Below are positions 44,714 through 54,500 of a stretch of DNA of 64,000 nucleotides, one piece after another. Position 1 is the stretch's first letter. Every line of letters begins with the position of its first letter. A program made the position numbers and the translations under genes. The stretch is from contig JAJRVQ010000134.1 of assembly GCA_024277255.1 (NCBI GenBank), forward strand, positions 124,001 to 188,000. The letters run 5' to 3'. Source of the DNA: Acidobacteriota bacterium. Lineage in GTDB: Bacteria > Acidobacteriota > Thermoanaerobaculia > Multivoradales > SZUA-115. The notes under the pieces are model-generated. The model saw nothing but the letters and a program-made list of their open reading frames with translations, made no database searches and had not been told where the DNA came from.

Positions 44714-47350
44714 TCAGTATCCAGCAAGGTCCGTCAGCCAGGATTCGGCCGAACAGCCTGCCGGCGGCGGTGGCAGCATCGGCGGTTGGCTGCCGATCGG
44801 GCTGCCGGGCGGGGCCGCTGCCGCGCCAGCGGCACGGGCGGTCGGCGGCTGCGGGCGATCGAGAAAGCGGCCGATCATGCCGCGTAGCCAGCCGTGGTGG
44901 GCCAGCGTTGCGGAATCGGTGGGGGCGGTTTTTCCCAACCGTCGGCTGTCCAGCCCTTCGGCCAGTTGGCGCAGCGTCGCTTCGGTACGCGAACGCACGG
45001 TCGGCGCCGCCTCACCATCGCCGGCCAAGGTGATCAAACCGCGCACCACCGCTGTCTGTACTGCCAAGGCCACTTCGATGGTCCTGCCACCTGCGGACGG
45101 GGCGCGAAAGGCACGATCGATCAGCGCCCCTTCCACTTCCTCCAGCCCGGGCAGCGAGGAGTCGCGCCGATGCTGATCGACCAGCCGCGCCGCCCGTTGA
45201 CGATGCAGCAGGCCCCGCACGGTAACCGCGGCGGCGGTAGCGGCGGCGCCGATGGCGTCGAAAGCGGGAGCCGTCGCCTGGCCGACGAACAGCTCCCGGT
45301 TCGGCTCGTAGTCGACCGGCCGGGGCAGAAGCAGCGAGAGCGTCTCCTCGGAGAGATCGAGTTCGACCGGATCGAGAGTGGCCAGCACGGCCGCGAGGGC
45401 GCGACGCTGCCAGCCACCATCCACCGCGCTCGCCCGAGCGCCGGGCCCGACTTCGCTTCCCTCACCACGTAGCGCGTAGGAATAATCGAGGCCGGCGATC
45501 AGCTTGGTCGCCGCTTCGAGTTGGAAGCGGTGGTGAAAGTAGACCGTCGCCAGGACCTCCTGCAGCAGGGCCAGGGGCTGGCCGGCGGCAATGCGATCCG
45601 CTGCAAAACGGTCGAGTGCCAAGCGCCGCACCTTCCAGGTCTCTTCGAGCTGCGCCGCCGGATCGGCGCCGTTGTCCCACAGATGGGCCAGCGGATGGGC
45701 ACTGCCCAAAGGGCGAGCATCGGCGTCGCTGATGAAGCGCAGATTGCGCCGCTTACCGTCGGCGATGATCCGCGCCAGCCCCGCCGACTCCTCGGCAGCG
45801 GAGGCGAACTGGCTGTAGGCATAGCGTACCGAGTGAATGTCCCAGCTGCCGACACCGACTCCGTAGGCGTGGCTGAAGTCGAAATCGCCGTTGGTGTCGA
45901 TCGTCACCCAGGGTGCCGGATAGTCCATCACCGAGGCTCGGCCGTCGTAGGTGCTGGCAGCGAAGTTGTGGTTGAAGCCGAGCGCGTGGCCCACTTCGTG
46001 GGCGGCGAGTTGACGGATCCGCGCCAGCGCCAGCTCCACCGGATCGTCGGCGGCGCCACTGCCGCTCTTCGCCGTGCCGGCCAGCCCTTCAAAGAGCAGT
46101 CGATCCTGACGAACGCGTAGCGATCCGAGCCAGACGTGGCCCTGGATTTGCTCGCCCGTTCTCGGGTCGGTTAGACCACCGCCGTAGGACCAGCCGCGAG
46201 TCGACCGATGGACCCACTGGATCACGTTGTAGCGCGCGTCGAGCGGATCGGCGCCTTCGGGAAGCAACTCGACCCGGAAGCCGTCGATGAATCCCGCCGC
46301 ATCAAAGGCCTCGGCCCACCACGAGGCACCTTCGATCAACGCCGTGCGAACCGGCTCCGGAGTGCCGCGATCGACGTAGTAGACGATCGGCTTCTTGACC
46401 TTCGAACGGGCCGCGCCGGGATCGATCTTCTCCAGCCGGTGGCGAACGATCCATCGTTTCTCGATCGGTTCGTCCAACCCCGCAGCGTAGTCCCTGAAGA
46501 CGATCGGGTATGAACCGGCCCCCGGATTGAACAGCCGCGGGCGATAGCCGTCATCCGGCAGCCGAATCAGCGACTGGTGCTGAACGAAGGTCACCGCTCG
46601 CCCAGTGGGCACGGTTTGGTTCACCAAATCCCCGGGCTCGTTGCTCTGAAAGGTGAGCAACGACTCGACAACGACGTTTTCCGGAAAGCTATGGCAGGCG
46701 GCGAGGTCGACGGCGCTGCGCTTGAGATCGAGCGAGAACTTCCCCTGCTCGGTAGCGGCAAGTTTCGCCGCCACGCCGTGAGCGTCTCGCAAGAGAAACG
46801 AGGTGAAATCGACCAGCGCTCGGCCATCCGCATCGACCACTTCGAGCTTCCCCGCCCACAACACCGAAGCGGCGAAAGACTCGCGCACCGCGGCCCTTTC
46901 CTCCGCGTCGTCACTCAAGGCGCGGAAGCGAAGATTCTGTTGCTCGATCAGCAGACGACCGCCCAGCCGCCGCAAGGTGACCACCCTGCTGCCGCCCAGC
47001 TGGCCGCGGTCGATCCCGATCGGATTCGACCCCAGACCGGTGCGCACGCCCTCGTAGTAGATGTAACTGCCGACGATCCCGGAGCCATCCTCGGTGGGTG
47101 GCAGTTCCAGCCAGACCTTGCCCTCCTCCGCATCGGTGTGCAAAGAGAGCAGCCCCTCGAGATGGCGCAACCCTTCGATCTTGGCGGCGACCGTGCCCTT
47201 CGCCTTTGCCGGACCCGATACCTTACCGGGCGACACCTTCTTCGCCGCAACCGGCGTCGTGGACCCGGCGGCCAAAGAGGCGAGGAGAATGAGGCCCGAC
47301 AGCCAGGCCGGCAGAAAGGAATCTCCGGCCCAGCGGCGGCGCAAGTTCAT
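44714..47350 (-). CDS. DUF5117/DUF4953-type zinc metalloprotease, exported
   Basis: 878 aa. A signal peptide (LPAWLSGLILLASLAAGSTT) leads to a DUF5117-like segment (LPPTEDGSGIVGSYIYYEG) and then the protease motif AAHEVGHALGFNHNFAAS (HExxHxxGxxH), with SVMDYPAPWV as the Met-turn, diagnostic of this family. It has a long helical C-terminal region, then a Pro/Ala-rich tail. It acts in the periplasm or outside the cell. Its ATG overlaps the stop of the S9 gene (ATGA). Confidence 0.92.
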   Translation of the reverse strand: MNLRRRWAGDSFLPAWLSGLILLASLAAGSTTPVAAKKVSPGKVSGPAKAKGTVAAKIEGLRHLEGLLSLHTDAEEGKVWLELPPTEDGSGIVGSYIYYEGVRTGLGSNPIGIDRGQLGGSRVVTLRRLGGRLLIEQQNLRFRALSDDAEERAAVRESFAASVLWAGKLEVVDADGRALVDFTSFLLRDAHGVAAKLAATEQGKFSLDLKRSAVDLAACHSFPENVVVESLLTFQSNEPGDLVNQTVPTGRAVTFVQHQSLIRLPDDGYRPRLFNPGAGSYPIVFRDYAAGLDEPIEKRWIVRHRLEKIDPGAARSKVKKPIVYYVDRGTPEPVRTALIEGASWWAEAFDAAGFIDGFRVELLPEGADPLDARYNVIQWVHRSTRGWSYGGGLTDPRTGEQIQGHVWLGSLRVRQDRLLFEGLAGTAKSGSGAADDPVELALARIRQLAAHEVGHALGFNHNFAASTYDGRASVMDYPAPWVTIDTNGDFDFSHAYGVGVGSWDIHSVRYAYSQFASAAEESAGLARIIADGKRRNLRFISDADARPLGSAHPLAHLWDNGADPAAQLEETWKVRRLALDRFAADRIAAGQPLALLQEVLATVYFHHRFQLEAATKLIAGLDYSYALRGEGSEVGPGARASAVDGGWQRRALAAVLATLDPVELDLSEETLSLLLPRPVDYEPNRELFVGQATAPAFDAIGAAATAAAVTVRGLLHRQRAARLVDQHRRDSSLPGLEEVEGALIDRAFRAPSAGGRTIEVALAVQTAVVRGLITLAGDGEAAPTVRSRTEATLRQLAEGLDSRRLGKTAPTDSATLAHHGWLRGMIGRFLDRPQPPTARAAGAAAAPPGSPIGSQPPMLPPPPAGCSAESWLTDLAGY

Positions 47351-49500
47351 TCGCCGGCCCCTTCGTCGCCTGCCGCAGCGTCCACCTTGTCGTCCGCCGG
47401 CCGCGGATAGTCGATCTCGGTCGGCGGCGGCTCACCACCCTCGCCCTGGAGGTACTGGGTCATCCACCGCATCATGCGCAGGTTGTAGTCGAGGCGCGAG
47501 GCGGAGCGCCGGTTGCCGTGCCCTTCGCCGGGGTAGAAGACCAGCCGCACCGGCGTCTTGCCGAGCGTCTTGAGCACCCGGTGCAACTCCATCGATTGAC
47601 CCGGATGGACTCGCGTGTCTTCCTCGCCGTGCATGATCAGCAACGGCGTACGGCTCTTCTTGGCGTGATAGATCGGCGATCGTTCCAACATCAGCTGCCA
47701 GCTCTCCCACGGCCAATGGCGGTCATGGACCAGGAACAACTCATTGGGGATGTCGCTGGTACCGACCTTGGAGATCTTGTCGCTGATGCCGACGAACATC
47801 ACCGAAGCGGCGAAGCGCTCACTGTAGTAGGTCGCCCCCCAAGCCGAGGCATAGCCGCCGTAGGAGCCTCCGGTAATGCCCACCTTGGAGCGCTCCACCA
47901 GGCCGCTGGCCACCAGATGGTCGACACCGTCCACCAGGTCGTCGAACTCCTTGCCCGCCGGATCGCCTTGCGACGATTTCGAGAAGGCGACGCCACGACC
48001 GGTCGAGCCGCGGTAGTTGGGATAAAAGACGGCAAAACCGCGCGCCGCCGCCAGCTGGCCGGGCTGCGAGTAGGAGGTCATCCAGCCATTCCTGAAGTGC
48101 GACTCGGGACCCCCGTGAGCTACCAAGATCAGCGGGTAGCGCCGCCCCGGCTCGGCGTCGCGCGGGCGAATCAGTACGCCGTCCAGCTCCAACCCGTCGC
48201 GGGCCTGGTAGCGGACCACTTCCTGCTGCGCGAAGCGAATCTCCGCCAGCCGGGGGTTGTTGTCGGTCAACCTCTCGGGCTGCGAGGAGCCGGCCTCAAG
48301 GCGGAAAACCTCGCGCGGATGGTGGGCCGACTCACCGACCAGGGCGAGAGAATAGGGCGAAGCCGAGCCCGGCCGAGAGACCGAAAGCGCCCGCCAGATA
48401 CCCACTCCGGCCGGGGTCAAGATCTCCCGCCGGCCATCGAGCCCAACCGCGCCAATCTCGGTCTCGGTGCGCCGTGAGCCGATGTAGGCGATCCGCGACG
48501 CATCGAGCCAATCGATGGCGTCCACTTGCCCCTGATAGTCGGGCAGCAGCTGCCGCGGCTTGCCGCCCCGCGCGGTGGCGACGACCATCAACCGTCCTTC
48601 CGAGGGGTCGTTGAGATCTTCGCCGGCGATGAAGGCCAGATGGGTGCCGTCGGGGCTGAAACGGACAGCACCCAGTTTGGCGGAATGCTCGACCGTCGCC
48701 GTCACCGCCCCGCTCTCGACATCGACGATGTGCAGATGGCGGGCCATGTACTCGTCGTCGATGAGGGGGGTCGGCGCCAGGGCGACCACCAGCTGATCGC
48801 CGCGTGGACTCCAGGCGAGAGCCGAGGCGGTCCCTTCGAGTTCGATGCGCCGCGGCTCAGCCCCGTCGCCGGTGGCGAAGGGCCGGTAGATCCACAGGTG
48901 GGTCGGCTTGAGATCTTCTTCGAAAATCTTCTGGTTGAACCCCTTCTTGGCCAGCTTCTTCTTCTCTTTGTCCTCGGGATCCTTGGCCAAGACGGCGACG
49001 AACTTGCCGTCAGGGCTCCAGGCGTAGGCGGCGACCGCCGCCTCCACCTCGAGCGCGTCGCGCGACTCACCGCCATCGCGGGGCAGCACGTACAGCGTCC
49101 GGTGCTCGTCGCCCTGCCGCTTGGCCAGGTAGGAAAGGGCACTGCCGTCCGGTAGCCAGGCGACAGCGCGCAAATTCACCTCACCGCTGACGAACGGTCG
49201 AGACTCCCCGCCGGCACCCACCAGGTGAAGCTCCATCCAGGCCGCGCCGTCGTCGTCGGCAAAGGGCCGGCGCGGAACCATCAAGGTAAAGGCGACCTCC
49301 TGACCGTCGGGAGAGATCACCGCGGCACCGACGGCACGCAGAGTCACCACATCGGTCGCCGTCAACGCATCGGCATTCGCCGCATCGGGCTGCACCGCCC
49401 ACGCCGCACCGATCGAAGAGACCGAGACCACCCACAAGGCCACAGCGGCTAGCCACAGAGGGCACAATCCACACCGAGTTCTCACCTGTACAGAGTTCAT
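47347..49500 (-). CDS. S9-family peptidase (prolyl oligopeptidase/acylaminoacyl-peptidase-like), exported
   Basis: 717 aa from ATG 49500 (GAGGCAGGA upstream). Signal peptide LWLAAVALWVVSVSSIGAA. A propeller-type N-terminal half (WLPDGSALSYLAKR, AWSPDGKFVAVLAK) is followed by a catalytic alpha/beta domain with GITGGSYGGYASAWGATY (Ser), LIMHGEEDTRVHPGQS (Asp) and YPGEGHGNRRSA (His), a complete triad. It cleaves short peptides in the periplasm and supplies the OPT transporter downstream. It leads a run of four genes in one direction. Confidence 0.94.
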   Translation of the reverse strand: MNSVQVRTRCGLCPLWLAAVALWVVSVSSIGAAWAVQPDAANADALTATDVVTLRAVGAAVISPDGQEVAFTLMVPRRPFADDDGAAWMELHLVGAGGESRPFVSGEVNLRAVAWLPDGSALSYLAKRQGDEHRTLYVLPRDGGESRDALEVEAAVAAYAWSPDGKFVAVLAKDPEDKEKKKLAKKGFNQKIFEEDLKPTHLWIYRPFATGDGAEPRRIELEGTASALAWSPRGDQLVVALAPTPLIDDEYMARHLHIVDVESGAVTATVEHSAKLGAVRFSPDGTHLAFIAGEDLNDPSEGRLMVVATARGGKPRQLLPDYQGQVDAIDWLDASRIAYIGSRRTETEIGAVGLDGRREILTPAGVGIWRALSVSRPGSASPYSLALVGESAHHPREVFRLEAGSSQPERLTDNNPRLAEIRFAQQEVVRYQARDGLELDGVLIRPRDAEPGRRYPLILVAHGGPESHFRNGWMTSYSQPGQLAAARGFAVFYPNYRGSTGRGVAFSKSSQGDPAGKEFDDLVDGVDHLVASGLVERSKVGITGGSYGGYASAWGATYYSERFAASVMFVGISDKISKVGTSDIPNELFLVHDRHWPWESWQLMLERSPIYHAKKSRTPLLIMHGEEDTRVHPGQSMELHRVLKTLGKTPVRLVFYPGEGHGNRRSASRLDYNLRMMRWMTQYLQGEGGEPPPTEIDYPRPADDKVDAAAGDEGAGE

Positions 49501-49604
49501 TCCTGCCTCACTTCCTACCGGTTTCAGATCGTTCGGATGGTAACACTGCACCCCGCGTTACCCGCCTGTAAGCCTGGCCGTGGCTGGTGGCTCTCCAACC
49601 GGCG

Positions 49605-49976
49605 CTACCGCCCAATCCAATAGCCCAGCGCCACCGCCGCCAAACCGAGTACCAGATGGGCCGCCGCATTGGCCAAAGCTCGCACCATCTCTGCCCCGCG
49701 CACCATAGCGAAGAGTTCGAGGCCAAAGGCCGAGAAGGTGGTGAATCCACCCAGTAGACCGACCACCAAGAAGAGGCGCACACCCGGAGTGAGCCAGTCG
49801 CGGCTTTCCGCCAGCCCGGAGAGAGCGCCCACGAGCAAGCAGCCGACAACGTTGACCGTCAACGGCATCGGCCACCCGCCGGCGAACCGGGGCCAGCGTT
49901 GAATGGCGACGGCCACCAAATGGCGCAAGCCCGCACCCACGAAGCCGCCGCAGCCGACGATCAGAAAGCTCTTCAT
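49605..49976 (-). CDS. crcB: CrcB/Fluc fluoride channel
   Basis: 123 aa, four hydrophobic helices. FLIVGCGGFVGAGLRHLV, LTVNVVGCLLVG and LLGGFTTFSAFGLELFAM match the fluoride channel, including the GGFTTFS helix-break with the Phe box. It exports fluoride as a dual-topology dimer. There is no fluoride riboswitch signature upstream; the gap to the S9 gene is 104 bases. Confidence 0.95.
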   Translation of the reverse strand: MKSFLIVGCGGFVGAGLRHLVAVAIQRWPRFAGGWPMPLTVNVVGCLLVGALSGLAESRDWLTPGVRLFLVVGLLGGFTTFSAFGLELFAMVRGAEMVRALANAAAHLVLGLAAVALGYWIGR

Positions 49977-50025
49977 CGCTCCACCATCACATCTTGCACA
50001 ATGCCGCCTCTGACCATCCTGCGTT

Positions 50026-51516
50026 TCACTGCGCCTCCTCAGGGGTCAGTTCAAGATCAATTCCGTCGGGCAAGAGAAACTCCGCGCGAACCTCGCCGGG
50101 CGCTCCGACCACTTCGATGATGCCGCTCTCCTGGCGCTCGAACGGTCCGAGATAGGTGGCGTGGAGGCGTAGAACGGTCGCCTTGCGGAACGACCGCACC
50201 AACTTGCCTCGGCGCCCGCGGCGCAACAGCTGCCAGCGGGCGAACTCGCCGGCGTCGACCTTGCCGATGGTGCCTCCCGGCGCCGCCACTTCGACGAAGT
50301 TGGAACTCAAGACGGCGACATCGGTCGGCTCGGCGCCGCGATTCTCCACCGCGACACGGTAACGCCTGGTGGACCCGCGGTTGTCGAGAGTTTCGACGTT
50401 CAGATGCAGATCCGCTTGCGCCGGCGCCGCGGCCAGAGCCGAGACCAAGTTGGCCACTGAGAGGGAAAAACCCTCCTCCTCCTCAGCCCAACGATAGAAG
50501 AGGTCGCCCAGACGGTGATTCAACTCCAACGTCCCGGCGCGGCGCCGGTACTCCTCGACGTTGTGGCTACCGAGGCGAATCATCTTCAATGCATCACCGG
50601 AATTCAGCGACCAGCCTAGGAGGCGGCCCGGCTTGCCCGCCACAAAGCTGAAGGTCCGTGCGTCGATCGCCTCCAGGGTGAAGCCGTGGCTGAGCTCAAC
50701 CACGGGCGAACGGACCAAGTCGGACAACGAGCCAACGGTGGTCTCGTCGCTGGCACCACCGCCGACCTTGAGCACCCGCCCCACGGTAGCGACCTCGACT
50801 AGATAGTCGCGACCCAGCTCTTCCAGCCGTTTCAGGCCGGCCTCGACCTGTGCCAGATCCCAGGCCCCCTTCTCCTCCCGCTCACCGGGCCGCTGGCCGT
50901 AGAGCGGCACCACCAAGAAGTCGACCACATCCGCCAGCGCGGCGGCTTGTGGCAGGTTCAGCTCCTCCCGCCGCAACTTGGCGGAAAGAAAGAGAGTACG
51001 ATCCATCGTCTGGCGTAGTTGTCCCACCACCGCCCCCCACGCCTCCAGCCCACTGGCCGCGTCCACATCGAAATGAAGACCCAGAGGGATCCACCCGGCT
51101 TCGCGCGCCTTGGAGGTCAGCTGGGTGACGCTGGCAGCCAGCGAACGGCCGGCCGCTTCCGCTTGATCGCGACTCCCGTGCCATCTTCCTCGGATGACCA
51201 GAGTTGCGGAGGTGCGACGAGGCGAGGTAGGCAATGAGCCCGCTTCCACCACCGGCGCGACGGCGCTGCCCGCCAGCTGGCCCGCGGCGACAAACAGCTC
51301 CTCGACACCGGCATCCTCGAGCGCACTCAGCGCTGGGTCCGGAAGCGTCGTCCCGGACTCTACAAAAAGAGCCGAGCCGGCCGGCTTCTCCAGCCCCTTA
51401 CCACCCCCTGAGCAGGCGAGCACGCCGAGGGCGAGAAGAAACAAGCCGGCCACGGCATGGCTGGCGGCTCCGGCGCGACTCCACCACCGGCGACAGGACG
51501 ACGATCCTCTTCTCAA
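50026..51516 (-). CDS. Lipoprotein of unknown function, DUF3142-like
   Basis: 496 aa from TTG 51516, which overlaps the kinase stop (TTGA). N-terminal signal with lipobox LALGVLACSGGG. The segment LGLHFDVDAASGLEAWGAVV then TLFLSAKLRREELN resembles the TIM-barrel-like DUF3142. The C-terminal half has beta-sandwich character (LHLNVETLDNRGSTRRYRVA). It is anchored in the periplasm and probably coexpressed with the sensor kinase, possibly as a sensor partner; that is inference. Confidence 0.6.
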   Translation of the reverse strand: MRRGSSSCRRWWSRAGAASHAVAGLFLLALGVLACSGGGKGLEKPAGSALFVESGTTLPDPALSALEDAGVEELFVAAGQLAGSAVAPVVEAGSLPTSPRRTSATLVIRGRWHGSRDQAEAAGRSLAASVTQLTSKAREAGWIPLGLHFDVDAASGLEAWGAVVGQLRQTMDRTLFLSAKLRREELNLPQAAALADVVDFLVVPLYGQRPGEREEKGAWDLAQVEAGLKRLEELGRDYLVEVATVGRVLKVGGGASDETTVGSLSDLVRSPVVELSHGFTLEAIDARTFSFVAGKPGRLLGWSLNSGDALKMIRLGSHNVEEYRRRAGTLELNHRLGDLFYRWAEEEEGFSLSVANLVSALAAAPAQADLHLNVETLDNRGSTRRYRVAVENRGAEPTDVAVLSSNFVEVAAPGGTIGKVDAGEFARWQLLRRGRRGKLVRSFRKATVLRLHATYLGPFERQESGIIEVVGAPGEVRAEFLLPDGIDLELTPEEAQ

Positions 51517-54500
51517 GGTACCTCCCGCATCAACGGAATGTCGATCTCCACCACCAACCCTCCGCCCGGCCGGTTGCGGGCGGAGATACCGCCACCGTGC
51601 TCCTCGGCGATTCGACGGGCGATCGGCAGTCCAAGGCCGGTGCCGGTTTGGTGAGTGGAAAAATAGGGGTCGAAGATACGCCCGAGCTGTTCCGCGGGCA
51701 CTCCCGGCCCCCGGTCTTCGACGGCGATCCGCACTCGGCCGTCGCCGCCTTCCAGCCGCAGAGCCACCTGCCCGCCGCCGCTGCTCGCCCGCAGGGCATT
51801 CTCCAGCAGGTTGCGCACCGCTCGACCGAGGAGCCGAGCGTCGAACTGCGCCATCAGCGGCTCCGCTCGCGCCTCGAACAACACCTCGACGCCATCCGGC
51901 GGTGCCGCCATGTAGGCTTCGATCAGCCTCTCCATGGCGGCGCGCAAATCTCCGGCTGACAGGTCGATGCGCGGAATGTGGGCATAGGTCGAGAACTCAC
52001 TGGCGATCTGCTGCAATTCATCGACCTGAGTCAGGATGTTGGTGGTGCACCGTTCGAAGACTTCCGAGAACTGATCCGATCCCGCATGGTACACCTGACG
52101 CATGTGCTCGGCGGAGAGGCGCACCGGGGTGAGCGGATTCTTGATCTCATGGGCGATGATCCGCGCCATCTCCGCCCAAGCGGCCAAGCGCTGCCCTTGC
52201 AGCATCTCGGTCACATCTTCGACCACCAGGAGCGAGCCTGGCGCCGCCGGCCCGGGGAGCGCAACGGAGACCACCGTCCACTCCTTTTGAGTCTCCCCAT
52301 CCTCGCCGGGAAGGCGGATGGTGGTCCTGGCCGGCGTACTGTCGGTCGTCGCCGTATTGGCCGAATTCGGGCTAGCGGTCGACTCCCGGCGCTCCTTTGT
52401 TGCGCGCAGCAGGTCGGCGATCGGCCTCAACCGATCGGTCGCGCGGGCCACCTCCAGAAGGTTGTCCCCCACCTGAACCCCCAACAACTCGGCGGCCGCT
52501 CGGTTGTGCATCAGAACGCGGTATTCGGCGTCGAGCGAGACCACGCCGGGGGTGATGTTGTCGACCATCCCTTCGACCAGCGCCTTCTCCCGCAACAGCT
52601 GATGGCGCCCCTCGGCGATGCGCGACGCCATCTCGTCGACCGCTTCGACCAAGGCGGCCAACTCGAGGTCCGACGGCGCCAGATCCAGCGAGGTGGCGCC
52701 CGCCGCGATGCGCCGAGTTCCCTCCACCAGCTGCTGGATCGGACGGGTGAAATCACCTGCCAGCCGACTGCCCACGGCGAGCAACAAGGCGATCAGCGCG
52801 GTGGTGTAGGCCAACGACTGACCGCGCAGACCGGCGAGGACCGCCGCGTCCTCCTCCTGTTGCGCCTGCAGCGATACCGAGACGACCAGGTCGGGGCCGC
52901 CGGCGTCGTGAAAGACCGGCGTGTACAACTCCAGGAAGGGCGGGTCGAAGTCCAGGTTGAGCCGCGAGGCGACTCGGTAACGCCGCAGCGCCAGACGGGC
53001 AAAAACGTCGCCGGGAATCCGCTGCGGTAGGAGACCGGCGGTGAACAGCTCCTTGCGCGACGAGGCAAAGAACTTACCTCCCCAGTAGAGGTTGACCTCG
53101 TGGTCGATCATGCGGGGCAGCCGCGACACTTCGTCGCTGATCAAGCTCTCGACATCAAAGCCGCTGGCCAGACTCAACAACCGCTCTTTGATCGCCCTCT
53201 GGGCGGCGTGCAAAGCCCCCTCGCCGCCTTCCCGGCGATCGCGCAACTGGCTGCGTTCAACGCCGCGCAGGATGACCAGATTCAACAGCAACAGCGGCAC
53301 CAGAAGCAGGAGGCTGAAGACCAAGACCAAGCGCTTGGAATAGGAGCGAAAAGTGCGCCATAACAAGTCGCGAAAGGCGGCCCGCGGTAGCGCCAGCAAC
53401 AAGGCCAGCAGGGTTGCCATGGCCAGGGGAAGAAGAACGCCGTTGGCGTGGGTGACCAGGCGCAGCAAGGCCTTGCCGGGCTTGAGCAACGGCAGGTAGA
53501 GCACCTCGCGGCCATCCGACTCGCGGCGCGAAAAGACCCGGGCCATCCCCGCGGGTGTAGCCATTCTGCTGACCGAGACGGCGACATCCGCATCGCCGCC
53601 GGCGAGGCGCGGCAGAGGTGGCGGCACGGCGAACTCCCATGGCGAAACCAGGGCCACTCCCTCATCGTCAAACAGCGCGTAGAGCACGGTCGGAGGCAGC
53701 TGTGTCGGCTCCTCGCTGCCCACCGCCTCGCCGCGCAAGAGAGCCGCGAGAATCTCCCTGGCGCTACCGGCGGCGCCCAACGCGAAGCCGGGTTGCGGCT
53801 GCAGCCACCAAGAAGCACTCCCCCAGGGTTGGCCGCCTGCCGTAATCTCCACCCGCCCTTCGATTCGACTCTGCCGCCAGCCGTCGATCCGCGCCTCGAA
53901 GCCGGCCTCCGGGTCAACGATCTCGTGGTCCTTGGTCAGCGAAACGCCGGTCGAGAAGGCGGAAGCTTTCGCCGCCGCACCACGCTCCAGCGGAGCGACC
54001 ACCAGAGCCGAACGGGCGTTGAGCCTGGCCAGCGGTGAGCCACTCCACACGGCCAGTGCCAGATCCTGGTACTCCATCCCGGCGGTGGGTCGAGGAGTCA
54101 ATCGAGCGAGGTCGAGCTGACCAAAGAACTTCTCGATGGTCGCCGCTAGCTCCTCGACCTCGGCCGCGCTGGGCGGCCTCATGCCGGCCAGAAACTCGTC
54201 CTCGATCCGCTGGCACAGAGCGGCGCGAAAAGCCAACTCCCAGGCGACAGCCGAGAGCAGCACCGCGATCAGCAGCAAGACCGAAAAGGAACCCAGGTGG
54301 CGGATCAACACCCTGCCGTAAAGCCAGCCGCCGGCACAACCGCCGCCGGCCAGCAGCAGGCTGATCGCCAGCCACGGCAGATCGACCACCGCAGCAGCAG
54401 CGAGGATGAGAAACACCGACAACCAGCCCCAGCGGTCAGAACCCGCTTCGCCTCGAACCGGCCTATGGGCAGCGAGACCCAGCAGGCCCAAAGTGAAGCC

